A program made the translations under genes and the position numbers. A DNA stretch of 64,000 nucleotides from Hydrogenovibrio halophilus DSM 15072 (GTDB taxonomy: Bacteria; Pseudomonadota; Gammaproteobacteria; Thiomicrospirales; Thiomicrospiraceae), in NCBI RefSeq assembly GCF_000384235.1, contig NZ_KB913033.1, positions 1,185,164 through 1,249,163 of the forward strand, in the 5' to 3' direction. Every line of letters begins with the position of its first letter. Position 1 is the stretch's first letter. The notes beneath the pieces are model-generated. The model worked only from the letters and a program-made list of their open reading frames with translations, was not told where the DNA came from and made no database searches. Below, piece after piece: positions 29,950 to 37,812 of the stretch.

Positions 29950-30245
29950 TGTCATCCCGACCGGAGCGGAGGGATCTTTTTCAGGGTGGCACTGTCGGCT
30001 GGAGATCCTTCGGCTTCGCTCAGGATGACAGGGGGTGTCATACCAACCGTTCCCCTTGTCATCCCGACCGGAGCGGAGGGATCTTCTTCGGGATGGCACT
30101 GTCGGTTGAAGATCCTTCGGCTTCGCTCAGGATGACAGGGGGTGTCATACCAACTGTTCCCCTTGTCATCCCGACCGGAGCGGAGGGATCTTTTTCAGGA
30201 TGGCACTGTCGGCTGGAGATCCTTCGGCTTCGATCAGGATGACAG
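29950..30245. repeat. three tandem 82-bp foldback repeats, 107-bp period
   Basis: Copies lie at 29950-30031, 30057-30138 and 30164-30245. Start-to-start spacing is exactly 107 bp both times, and the 25-bp spacers also match (GGGGTGTCATACCAAC...). Each copy runs from TGTCATCCCGACCGGAGCGG to GGATGACAG and can fold on itself. They lie between the adaptor gene and the DUF6447/SapC pair, just before a terminator. Confidence 0.92.
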
Positions 30246-30283
30246 GAATAAGTTGTGTATGTTATTTTTTCTAAATTACAGAA

Positions 30284-30317
30284 TGTAAAAAACCCACCGA
30301 ACGGTGGGTTTTTTACA
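30284..30317. terminator. strong bidirectional rho-independent terminator
   Basis: A stem with CCCACCG/CGGTGGG at its core and an AA loop is flanked by A6 on the left and T6 on the right, and the pairing extends through TGT/ACA. It separates the plus-strand secretion operon from the minus-strand SapC-DUF6447 operon and can serve both. Confidence 0.92.
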
Positions 30318-30368
30318 TCGCACATCACCTTTGGGAAAAAGGCGGTAGCCTGTCAGGCTTTTTGTGCG

Positions 30369-30569
30369 TTATGCATCGTCTTTGGGCAGCAATTCAGCCA
30401 ATGCTCGAGCATAGGCATTTCGGGCTGTCTGAGCGATGGCGGTTTGCGTCTGCAAGCGGGCAATCTCCTGATCCGTGGCGCGTAGACTGGCCAGTTGATT
30501 TTTGGCTTCGTCTGAAAACTTGTCCACCGCATATTCTTTGCCATCGATTGTGATTGTTTGTTCTGCCAT
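30369..30569 (-). CDS. small DUF6447-like protein
   Basis: This 66-residue acidic protein reads MAEQTITIDGKEYAVDKFSDEA, then a helix IARLQTQTAIAQTARNAYARAL. That pattern resembles the DUF6447 family of short bacterial proteins of unknown role. It follows the SapC gene on the same strand after 73 bp and ends shortly before the terminator. No signal peptide or membrane segment is visible. Its place next to SapC and the type I secretion genes suggests a role in surface-protein export, but that is only context. Confidence 0.65.
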   Translation of the reverse strand: MAEQTITIDGKEYAVDKFSDEAKNQLASLRATDQEIARLQTQTAIAQTARNAYARALAELLPKDDA

Positions 30570-30642
30570 TTAACTTTCCTTCTTTTAAAAAATGTGCTCT
30601 TGAATAATGGTTCCGATTACGCTTTTTTCAACCTGACGACCT

Positions 30643-31437
30643 TTAAAATTTCAAACTGTCATCATCGTCTTCGCCAAACAGTTGATCCAGGTCCACTTCT
30701 CTGGGGTTGATTTTTTGCTGTTCCGTTTCATGCAGCTTATACAGCTGACTCAGACCTTTTAGCCGCGGCATGGATAATAATTGAGAATAAGCCACAGCCA
30801 AGGCATTACTTTGACTGAGCTTTTCCAGAGTCTCGCCGGGGAGTTTTTTTAAGCTCGCCTCGTCAATTTTGTACAGGCCTTTTACTGGCTTCTCAGTGTT
30901 CTCAGACGTTCTGGTCTGTATGGACCAAGGAGTGATGAGTTCGGCTTTATTCAAAGCGGTCACAGCCTGTTGAGTGGCTTGCCGGTTTTGTTCACATTGC
31001 TGCAAAAAGTCCACCACTTTTTGCATCGGCTCACTCAACTCCCCTTGCTCGGCGAATAAAGGTTGGCCTTTATCCCCTTTTTCTTCAGGCAGAAACAGCT
31101 TCGATTCTGTGTCCACGCACAAAATCGAATCGTTGGTCTCGGCTTTTAGCATTTTGAACGGATATCCGCGATACACGGAGGGTACATAAGGCACCCGCCA
31201 CTTGCCTTGTGCATTCACAAACAAGTTCAAGTTTGGTTGCAGGCTTTGGACTGCCACTAGCTGAAACTCATCCTTGGGTGTTTTCACAAAGCCCATCGGA
31301 TAAAAGGGCAGGGCATTGGCCATTTCCGCCATCAAAAGAGGGGCAGTTGTATCGTTTTTGGCAAACTGATAATCGGTATAGGGTTGCCAGCGAGCATCTT
31401 GATGAACGGTTTTTTGAATGGGTTTCCAAGTGGGCAT
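30643..31437 (-). CDS. SapC family protein
   Basis: This 264-residue protein matches the SapC family: QDARWQPYTDYQFAKNDTTAPLLMAEMANALPFYPMGFV near the N-terminus and WRVPYVPSVYRGYPF in the middle. The family is named after a gene linked to the Campylobacter S-layer locus and often lies beside type I secretion genes; its biochemical role is not established. The C-terminus is strongly acidic (GEDDDDSLKF). The start at 31437 (MPTWKP) has GAGAG upstream; 31455 is an alternative. Probably co-transcribed with the DUF6447 gene. Confidence 0.85.
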   Translation of the reverse strand: MPTWKPIQKTVHQDARWQPYTDYQFAKNDTTAPLLMAEMANALPFYPMGFVKTPKDEFQLVAVQSLQPNLNLFVNAQGKWRVPYVPSVYRGYPFKMLKAETNDSILCVDTESKLFLPEEKGDKGQPLFAEQGELSEPMQKVVDFLQQCEQNRQATQQAVTALNKAELITPWSIQTRTSENTEKPVKGLYKIDEASLKKLPGETLEKLSQSNALAVAYSQLLSMPRLKGLSQLYKLHETEQQKINPREVDLDQLFGEDDDDSLKF

Positions 31438-31562
31438 AATTGCACTCTCAATCAAATAAATTAACTCAGAATTCTAACACAGAAGGAAGGGATTCAGGCC
31501 CGGACGAAAGTCTTTCCTGTCATTCCGATTCGTTCTTTTTGTCATGACGACCGTTCCCCTTT

Positions 31563-31644
31563 TGTCATGACGACCGGAGCGGAGGGATCTTCTTCAGGAT
31601 AGCACTGTCGGCTGGAGGTCCTTCGGCTTCGCTCAGGACGACAG
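31563..31644. repeat. 82-bp foldback repeat, diverged copy
   Basis: This copy has the same length as the others, but both outer arms have drifted (TGTCATGACGACC and GGACGACAG). The compensating change keeps part of the outer pairing. It lies between sapC and the truncated transposase copy, and a half-copy follows at about 31674-31700. Confidence 0.8.
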
Positions 31645-31731
31645 GGGGTTGTCATTCCGATTCGTTCTTTTTGTCATGACGACCGAAGCGGAGGCATCTT
31701 TAAAGGTGTTGACGGTTGATCGTGACGCATT

Positions 31732-32685
31732 TTAAGCCCCGAACAACATTTTGGCCGCGCTTTGTCCTTTGACAAACCGTTGATCACGCTCAGACCGGTG
31801 TTTGTTCAAACTCATCACCTGACCCACAGCCCCACCAAACTTGTTTAACCAGCTACTTTGAACAAAAGCTTCCATGTGTTTGTCATCCAAGCCCAATCGC
31901 TGCATCAAAGGCGGCAGATTTTCATTCATGTGCCCGGACTTATCCGGATGCACCGCACGGCCCAGAAAATCCACATACGCCATGTAACCCGTAGCCGAGC
32001 AAGGGATGGCGGGGTCTTCCAGACCAGACGCATCAAACGCCAGCAATGGTGCTGTGGGAATTTTCTCCAGCCGTTCCAGAAACGGTTGCGCAAATGCAGA
32101 TTCTTTGTCAGACGTCTTTGTAACCAGGCCTGGTAGTTTTTCAGGTGCTGCCTCAAAATGATACACCCCCTGCAAACGTCGCTGCACAGAGGTAAAATCC
32201 GAATCCAACAACTCATGTGCGATATTGGCCCGCACCGGGTTCAAATCCACATACGCCATCGCCGCCAATACCGCCTGTTCATCCAACAATGCCTGAGACT
32301 TAAAGCGGCCTTCCCAAAACCGGCCCTTGACCTCATCTTCCTGATTGGCATAACGGGCAATCGACTCATTCAACACCCGCATATACCAAGACACATCCAT
32401 CAAACGCTCACGGTAAATCTCAGCCTGTTCCTGTACTCGTTTTAATGACCCGGCGCTTAATGCTTTGGGATCAGCCAAATAATCCTGCACCAACTTGGGC
32501 GCTGCAAACAACTGGGTCCATTGAAGTAACACCTCATCCATTGACCAGCTTTCCGCTTTCACCTGATTGACCCGCACCACCAAATGATAATGGTTGCTCA
32601 TTACCGCAAACGCCGCCACATCAATGGCAAACACCGATGCCAACTGCATCATCCGCTGTTCAATCCAGGGTTTGCGATGCTCGTA
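31732..32685 (-). pseudogene. truncated REP-associated tyrosine transposase, copy 1
   Basis: Nearly identical to the full-length copy at 39538-40608, but it begins at the codon for residue Y40 of that copy. Upstream of 32685 the DNA switches to an integrase fragment. The HUH motif (SNHYHLVV) and the conserved VDLNPVRANIA and GRFWEGRFKSQAL segments remain, but the N-terminal strand is lost, so activity is unlikely. The 3' flank, including a half 82-bp repeat and GTGTTGACGGTTGATCGTGA, is shared with copy 2. Confidence 0.85.
32123..32134. repeat. ACCAGGCCTGGT palindrome (transposase copy 1)
   Basis: The exact 12-mer is read on the minus strand as LPGLVTK, and is kept at the same place in copy 2. 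Confidence 0.9.
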
Positions 32686-33243
32686 TTTGAGGCATTGGAG
32701 ACATCCAGCGCCAAAATGCTCAAATACATTGTCTCGATGTTGCTGCTCACCGGTGCTCGCAAGAATGAAGTCTTAACCACAAAGTGGGAAGATTTTGATT
32801 TGGAGCGGCGCATCTGGACCATCGAATTCACCAAGGCCGGTAAAACTCGGCATGTGCCATTATCCGATGGTGTCATCACCTTGTTAAGCCAGGTTCCAAA
32901 AATTGAAAACTGTGATTGGGTCTTTGCCAACCCTGACACCCAAAAACCTTACAAGCACATTTTTTACGCTTGGGATGTGGTCAGAAAGCGGGCAGGGCTG
33001 GAAGAGCTGCGCATCCATGACCTACGCCATTCGTTCGCTTCTTTTCTGGTCAATGGCGGTCGATCTTTGTATGAAGTGCAAAAGCTATTAGGTCACACCC
33101 AAATCAAAACCACACAGCGGTATGCGCATCTGTCGCACGACTCGTTATTGTCTGCGGCCAGCACCGCCATGAGTCATGTGCCCATGGCGCAATCGATGCC
33201 CAACAAAGCCGAGGCATTGCCGTTGGTTGAGGTCGATGGGTGA
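32686..33243 (+). pseudogene. tyrosine recombinase (phage-type integrase), C-terminal fragment
   Basis: This fragment encodes the catalytic half of a tyrosine recombinase, with all active-site residues visible: Arg in LTGARKNEVL, HxxR in HDLRHSFAS, His in LLGHTQIKTT and Tyr in RYAHL. The N-terminal core-binding and arm domains are absent. Its 5' end abuts the truncated transposase at 32685, and the frame continues into antisense transposase sequence only by chance. It is a relic of an integrated element and marks the left side of the accessory island. Confidence 0.85.
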
Positions 33244-33249
33244 AATGGG

Positions 33250-33277
33250 TTGACTGCAAAGCGAAACAGAGTATAGT
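33250..33277 (+). promoter_or_regulatory. sigma-70 promoter of the Abi-associated RNA
   Basis: TTGACT (33250-33255) and TATAGT (33272-33277) are spaced by 16 bp. Transcription would begin near 33284, right at the left side of the structured RNA. Confidence 0.75.
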
Positions 33278-33283
33278 ATTAAT

Positions 33284-33355
33284 TAACAAACCCGCTACAC
33301 GTCCTGTATTCGTATAGGGTTCTGCTTCGGCAGACGTGCAAAAAGCGGGTCTTTT
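33284..33355 (+). ncRNA. structured RNA upstream of the Abi_2 gene, abiF-motif-like
   Basis: A compact fold is visible. The outer stem is ACCCGCT (33290-33296) with AGCGGGT (33344-33350). The middle stem is CACGTC (33298-33303) with GACGTG (33333-33338). Two internal hairpins carry TTCG loops: CCTGTA/TATAGG at 33303-33318 and TCTGC/GCAGA at 33321-33334. Some ends compete, which suggests alternative pairings or a pseudoknot. A T-rich tract follows the outer stem like a terminator. I recall a published conserved RNA motif named abiF found just upstream of AbiF/AbiD genes; the position and nested fold here fit it. Identity needs a covariance-model search. Confidence 0.7.
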
Positions 33356-33375
33356 ATTTTCCCTCCTTCTTTTTT

Positions 33376-34248
33376 ATGCCTCAGCAAAAACGTCACTTTC
33401 AAAAACAAGCGCTTACCCCAGAAAAACTGCTCAAAAAGTACGAGTCTAATGGTTTGATTGTGCCGGATGATCAAAGAGACCTAGCACTCAAATATTTTCG
33501 TTTTGTCGGTGCGTATCGGCTCAAAGGGTATATGTTTGACCATTTTGACGAAAGGACCAAGCAATTTACCCAGAATTATGAACTGGATGATCTCATCCAG
33601 CAATATGAGTTCGACAGAGAGTTAAGGCTGATTACGATTGATGCCATTGATCGCATCGAGGTCGCTGTCAGAGCCAGCATTTCAAATCATTTGAGCCTAA
33701 GCCATTCCCCGCATTGGTTTTTGGATAAAACCCTGTTCAAAAGCACACGCCACTGGGACTATGCCAAGCTGTGCAAAAAGCTGGAAGAGGAAGTGCGCAA
33801 TGGACGAAAAAAGCGTTTTATTCAACACTATTACGACCATTATGAATTCCCGGAATATCCGCCCAGTTGGGCCATGAGTGAAATCATTTCATTCGGTTTC
33901 TGGTCAAAGACATACGCCATTTTAAAAAATCCCAATGATCGGAAAGCCATCTCTATGAAATTTGAGATTGACCAGCCAGAAGTTTTCAGGTCATGGGTCC
34001 ATGCCTTATCCGTACTGAGAAATCACGCTGCCCACCACAGTCAAATCCTACGGACCCCGTTGCGCGTAAAACCCACCAACTACAAGCGCAAACAAATAAG
34101 GTTTCATAGACCCGATCAATTCGCTTCTATGGTCGTCATTATTAATTATTTTCTGGGTCAGATAGGGTTGAATGATGGCTGGGACAAGCAGCTTGAGAGA
34201 CTGTTTGAGTCTTATCCAAAAGTTGATCGGGCTGACCTTGGATTGTAA
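33376..34248 (+). CDS. Abi_2 (AbiD/AbiF-like) abortive-infection protein
   Basis: This 290-residue member of the Abi_2 family shows LLKKYESNGLIVPDDQRDLA and YFRFVGAYRLKGYMF at the N-terminus. Next come QYEFDRELRLITIDAIDRIEVAVRA and, at 214-221, LRNHAAHH. The last is an R-x4-H pattern as in HEPN ribonucleases (R215, H220). Family members stop phage growth by killing or arresting the host. The gene begins 20 bp after the structured RNA, so RNA and protein may form a type III-like toxin-antitoxin pair. It sits amid transposase and integrase debris, a usual defence-gene setting. Confidence 0.85.
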   Translation: MPQQKRHFQKQALTPEKLLKKYESNGLIVPDDQRDLALKYFRFVGAYRLKGYMFDHFDERTKQFTQNYELDDLIQQYEFDRELRLITIDAIDRIEVAVRASISNHLSLSHSPHWFLDKTLFKSTRHWDYAKLCKKLEEEVRNGRKKRFIQHYYDHYEFPEYPPSWAMSEIISFGFWSKTYAILKNPNDRKAISMKFEIDQPEVFRSWVHALSVLRNHAAHHSQILRTPLRVKPTNYKRKQIRFHRPDQFASMVVIINYFLGQIGLNDGWDKQLERLFESYPKVDRADLGL

Positions 34249-34281
34249 AGCGCGCGTAACGATTCGCTTGGCGAATAAGTT

Positions 34282-34452
34282 CTACTTGGCTTGGTTGTCT
34301 TGATTAAGTCGCTCTTTGAGCTCATTCAATGGAATACTTAGATTATCAGCCACCTCTTTGTCAGACAGACCAAATTCTTTGATCATTTTTAAGGCTACCT
34401 CCAGTTTTCCTTCTTCAGCAGCAATACGCTCAACCGATGTGATATAAGCCAT
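34282..34452 (-). pseudogene. 56-residue duplicate of the Rpn-family C-terminal tail
   Basis: A complete small frame (MAYITSVERIAAEEGKLEVA, ending in LNQDNQAK) is a diverged copy of the last 60 or so residues of the neighbouring Rpn-type gene (AYVTSVERIATQEGKLEGK, ending in LNQDKNSD). It begins at an ATG equivalent to an internal Met of the neighbour and has its own stop. It is either the relic of a tandem duplication with the nuclease body deleted, or a free tail peptide. No clear RBS supports expression. Confidence 0.7.
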
Positions 34453-34466
34453 CAAATAAACCTTGG

Positions 34467-35381
34467 TTAATCAGAGTTTTTGTCTTGGTTGAGACGCTCT
34501 TTGAGTTCCTTCAAAGGCAGCTGGTATTTTTCGGCCACATCTTTTACAGACAGGTTTAAATCTTTGACCATTTGAATAGCCAACTCTAGCTTACCTTCAA
34601 GCTTACCCTCTTGAGTGGCAATACGTTCAACCGATGTGACATAAGCCATATGCATTTCCTCTTCAATTTGGTCGATGGTGTTTTTAAACTCAATCTCTAA
34701 ATTATCCGGCAAACGAATCATCCAGTCAATGAACTTAAATAATTCAATGACTTGCTCCCGGCTGTAGCCGCGCTCATAAAGCAGACGGATCAGACGCGTT
34801 TTGGCATCCAGCCTTTGTTTGGGCTCTTTTAAAAGCTTGGCGTGGAGCTGGGCTGCCACAATCAGGGCAAACACGTTCTCACTGGCGAGCAGGGCATCCA
34901 GCTTGTTTTGCCAGTCCAGTAGTTTGGCGGTTGGGAATTCAAACAGAATACGGCAGCCACCCATTTCAAATGCATAGCGACTGGGACGAAAGCTCGGGTT
35001 GGTGTCACTCAACACCGCCAGACTGATCACATCCCTGTCGTACTTGTCACGAATGCGGTAATTGTATTGAAACATCCGTTGGGCAAACGCACGTTCCGGC
35101 TCGCCTTGCACTTCCACATGAATCAAGACCCAAGTCGTCTGGCCGTCTTTTAAATGCACTTGCACCAGCTTGTCAGCATAGGTGCGTCCGTTTTCAGACG
35201 TGGGCAGAATCTGCTGGAGTTCCTTGTCCAGAAAATCGATGGGTTTTGACCAGTCAATCAACTGGTGGACTTTTGGGAACAGTAGATCCAAAAACTCAGG
35301 AAAGCGGGCTTCTAAGGCTTCTTTCCAAGGGCTGTCGTGGTCTTGCTGAGCCTGTGAGCGATATTCGGAGTTGTCCATCAT
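34467..35381 (-). CDS. Rpn-family PD-(D/E)XK nuclease / transposase-like protein
   Basis: This 304-residue protein resembles the YhgA/Rpn group. DKLVQVHLKDG followed by WVLIHVEVQGE gives the D...ExQ core of a PD-(D/E)XK nuclease, and FAQRMFQYNYRIRDKYDRDVISLAVLSD is a family hallmark. The C-terminal part is helical and ends in a short repeat-like tail (EGKLEGKLELAIQMVKDLNLS, a helix-turn-helix-like segment). Rpn proteins promote RecA-independent recombination in E. coli, and hypervariable tails are known among them. The start at 35381 (MMDNSEY) was chosen for the conserved N-terminus; its RBS is weak. A tail duplicate follows at 34282-34452. Confidence 0.82.
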   Translation of the reverse strand: MMDNSEYRSQAQQDHDSPWKEALEARFPEFLDLLFPKVHQLIDWSKPIDFLDKELQQILPTSENGRTYADKLVQVHLKDGQTTWVLIHVEVQGEPERAFAQRMFQYNYRIRDKYDRDVISLAVLSDTNPSFRPSRYAFEMGGCRILFEFPTAKLLDWQNKLDALLASENVFALIVAAQLHAKLLKEPKQRLDAKTRLIRLLYERGYSREQVIELFKFIDWMIRLPDNLEIEFKNTIDQIEEEMHMAYVTSVERIATQEGKLEGKLELAIQMVKDLNLSVKDVAEKYQLPLKELKERLNQDKNSD

Positions 35382-35687
35382 CTGGGTTCTTTTTGGTGGT
35401 CTGCGAACTTGGCAAATAATGGAAGATTGTAGCACGTAAAGTTATGCCTGAAAGTGGTCAAAAAAAGTGAGGTGACCATGTGAACCAGTGCATTCATGAT
35501 CTGCGGCAAATACAGTCATGAATTGCGTGCCCAGGGGCCAATCCATGCTGAAAGAGTGGAATCATTGCCGTGGTTTAAGTGGGATGCCTGATTTTGACAT
35601 TCGCGGCGTAAAAGAGTATGATTTTTAGGTTATTTCTGTATCAAAACTTTGGTGGCTGTAAAAGGCCTGAGATAAAAAAGAACCATT

Positions 35688-35891
35688 ATGAATATGCACT
35701 CCATTTTGAACGCTTTCCGTTTACCGAGACCACTTTCTGTGGAGCAGGAGCGGGCTGAAACGCAAGCTGTCGAGAAAAAGATTGTGTCACGTTTAGCTCG
35801 TGGCAATGTATCTCTTCAGTCGGGCCGTTATTTAACTCGAGAAGAGTTATCATTGCGGGCTCAGAAAATTGCTCAGCATAAGTTTATCTGA
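35688..35891 (+). CDS. small unknown protein
   Basis: This 67-residue basic protein has no family I recognise. It is predicted helical, with SVEQERAETQAVEKKIVSRL, and ends in YLTREELSLRAQKIAQHKFI. It lies 10 bp before the most likely start of the next gene, so the two are probably one operon; their frames may overlap if the next gene starts at 35869. The size and pairing recall small partner proteins of two-gene accessory modules, but nothing specific supports a function. Confidence 0.55.
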   Translation: MNMHSILNAFRLPRPLSVEQERAETQAVEKKIVSRLARGNVSLQSGRYLTREELSLRAQKIAQHKFI

Positions 35892-35901
35892 ACCTTTGAC
35901 T

Positions 35902-36498
35902 ATGACTCAGCACCATGAACGGCTTGAAGAACTTGCAACTCTTTTTGAGCAAGCTGAAAAACAAGTCAAAAAGGCCGAAGATGTCAATGGCAACATTATT
36001 GTTCCTTCGATCAATGAGCTAAGATACTTTGGCTATCACATTATTAAAGCGCTTCTCGCTGAAGATGATCAAGCCACTTTGGTCAAAGAGATTGAAAAAG
36101 CTGAAGGACATGCCAAACGCGCCATATACGATGCTTCTGAAGCGTTGATCATCTTTTACTTAGAAAAAGCTGAGCTTTTTCAGCAGCGCCATTCAAACAA
36201 TGCTTCCACTATTGATGTTCTGCCCGATTATGTTGAGTGTTTAGAGCAACTCGAAAGTATCAACGAAAGCATTGGCCGCATAAGGCGCGATGGAAGTGCT
36301 TATAAGAATCGGGATCAATACTACGAGCAGACCCTTCCTTTTATCGAGCAGCTAAGCAAAATCATATTCAAATTTGATAAGGCCAATCCCATCATTATAA
36401 AAAAAGAGCGTGAAAAAACCACTGGTTTTATTCTTAAGGTTATGACTTTGATTGCCACCGTATTTGGCGCAATTGCTGCGATTGTTGCGCTTAGCTAG
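35902..36498 (+). CDS. unknown protein with C-terminal membrane anchor
   Basis: This is a 198-residue protein of unknown family. The start at 35902 (MTQHHERLEE) is preferred over 35869, which would overlap the preceding small gene. It is largely helical and charged (EQAEKQVKKAED, EIEKAEGHAKRAIYDASEA) and ends in one hydrophobic segment, FILKVMTLIATVFGAIAAIVAL. A tail-anchored or C-terminally inserted topology with the helical part in the cytoplasm is likely. The context (Abi protein, Rpn nuclease, IS) suggests an accessory or defence role; this is not shown by sequence. Confidence 0.55.
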   Translation: MTQHHERLEELATLFEQAEKQVKKAEDVNGNIIVPSINELRYFGYHIIKALLAEDDQATLVKEIEKAEGHAKRAIYDASEALIIFYLEKAELFQQRHSNNASTIDVLPDYVECLEQLESINESIGRIRRDGSAYKNRDQYYEQTLPFIEQLSKIIFKFDKANPIIIKKEREKTTGFILKVMTLIATVFGAIAAIVALS

Positions 36499-36526
36499 TT
36501 GCAGGAGTGTATTAAAACACACAAGA

Positions 36527-36868
36527 TCAATTTAATATTTCCCATACATCCTCAACAGGTTTTACACCGTATCTTGACTGAATGAAATCAAGGTCGTTTA
36601 CTGCAACGTTAATCTGGTCGTAATGCTTGGAGAGTTCAGCCATTTCAAATTCTCGCTGACATTCACTGACGTGATTGAGGGGCATATGTAATAATTCACT
36701 GTATTGATTGCATGCTTCGAGAGCATTTAGTGAAAGATGTATTTTTAAGTAGTCAATTTTAGCTAAAAGGGAGATGGAAATCGGCTCGCACCTTAAGCAA
36801 TGATTACGTAAAGCTTGATAAATTTCTTGGTCTTGCTGATCATGAAAAATATTTGGTTCACAAATCAT
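36527..36868 (-). CDS. unknown 113-residue protein
   Basis: No family is recognised. The protein is helical and acidic, with several Cys (MICEPN, HCLRCEP, SECQREF) and without membrane segments. Its ATG shares one base with the stop of the upstream gene (TAATG), so the two are translationally coupled. It is convergent with the membrane-anchored gene ending at 36498. Confidence 0.55.
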   Translation of the reverse strand: MICEPNIFHDQQDQEIYQALRNHCLRCEPISISLLAKIDYLKIHLSLNALEACNQYSELLHMPLNHVSECQREFEMAELSKHYDQINVAVNDLDFIQSRYGVKPVEDVWEILN

Positions 36869-37812
36869 TATGCCTCTCCTTTTTTATCGTTTTTTTTGTC
36901 GGCTGTTTTTGTTGTCTTGGAGTTGGGAAGATATTTTTTCTGGAAATAGGAAGATTTGCCGGACGCCGTGATGAACTTCTTTTTTGAGTCGTCTGATGAG
37001 AATTCCTCCAGCCGAACAAACATCTGTTGGTCTTCGATGTAAGTGACGCCTAGTTCTTCCAGAAGTCCTTTCTCTGCAATCGCCTTTGCTTTTAACCGGC
37101 TTTTGACTTTCCGTAAATTTGTGCTGCTCATCTTTATGTGCTCAGGAAAGATCGTGTTTAGTACTTGGCACAAAGTGTGTCGATTGCCAGATTTGTGCGT
37201 TAAAACGAAACAGGCTGCTGCGTGCAGAGGACCGTCTTTGATCTTGTGGAGGTTCTGAACCGCCGTTTCTGTACCCATCACGTTGATGTCATCGCGAATG
37301 AAGTCAACAAATTCTCGGCTAAGGCGTATCAGAGAATAAAAACGACGGTCATTATCAAAGTTTTGTGCTTTAAATGATGTTGTCCTCTGCATCGGATGAT
37401 GAATAGGCTTTGCGGGGATGTCAGGTAAATCTCTGTAATAGTCAAATCTCTCAAAAATAGAAAAAGTCTGACTGTCCGTGCCTGAGTGCTTGTTGTTTGA
37501 ACGAGGCTTGCTATGTAAATATTCAATTTGAACATTCACCATTTCGATAAAACGTTCCTCAAACCATTCCAAAGATTTGATGTGTCCATGCTTGCTTTTT
37601 GAATAGGCTTTTGCAATTTTCTTGATATCGAAAACCACATCAAGATTTCCAGTGGTTGAGTCAAAATGATGCAAACGGTTGTTTTTAAATAAAAGGTAAA
37701 ACAAGCGTCGATGTATCTGACAAATCTTTCCTGTGATTTTGACTATGCCCCACGGTGTATGACTTTCCCACTGTTGCGTCGAAGCGGGTATACGTGTGTT
37801 GGGTAAAAAAAT
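36868..37812 (-). CDS. unknown protein, possibly initiator-like, unusual start
   Basis: The frame from 37830 down to 36868 is open but has no ATG near its beginning. A TTG at 37704 would give 278 residues. Sequence upstream of that TTG also looks coding (RIPASTQQWESHTPWGIVKI, then ICQIHRRLFYLLF). An ATT at 37812 with GAGG six bases upstream is a possible rare start, giving 314 residues; alternatively the 5' end was lost when the IS inserted nearby. The C-terminal half is basic with a helix-turn-helix-like NLRKVKSRLKAKA and a lysine-rich tail. The pattern reminds me weakly of plasmid replication initiators. Function unknown. Confidence 0.5.
   Translation of the reverse strand: MFLPNTRIPASTQQWESHTPWGIVKITGKICQIHRRLFYLLFKNNRLHHFDSTTGNLDVVFDIKKIAKAYSKSKHGHIKSLEWFEERFIEMVNVQIEYLHSKPRSNNKHSGTDSQTFSIFERFDYYRDLPDIPAKPIHHPMQRTTSFKAQNFDNDRRFYSLIRLSREFVDFIRDDINVMGTETAVQNLHKIKDGPLHAAACFVLTHKSGNRHTLCQVLNTIFPEHIKMSSTNLRKVKSRLKAKAIAEKGLLEELGVTYIEDQQMFVRLEEFSSDDSKKKFITASGKSSYFQKKYLPNSKTTKTADKKNDKKGEA

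Noticed and set aside
29950-30245. Regular repeats considered as a CRISPR array
   Set aside because: Repeats are 82 bp and the 25-bp spacers are nearly identical to each other. CRISPR spacers differ. No cas genes are present.
32584-32685. N-terminal extension of the integrase frame
   Set aside because: This stretch is the antisense of the transposase gene and only happens to be open. The integrase similarity begins at 32686.
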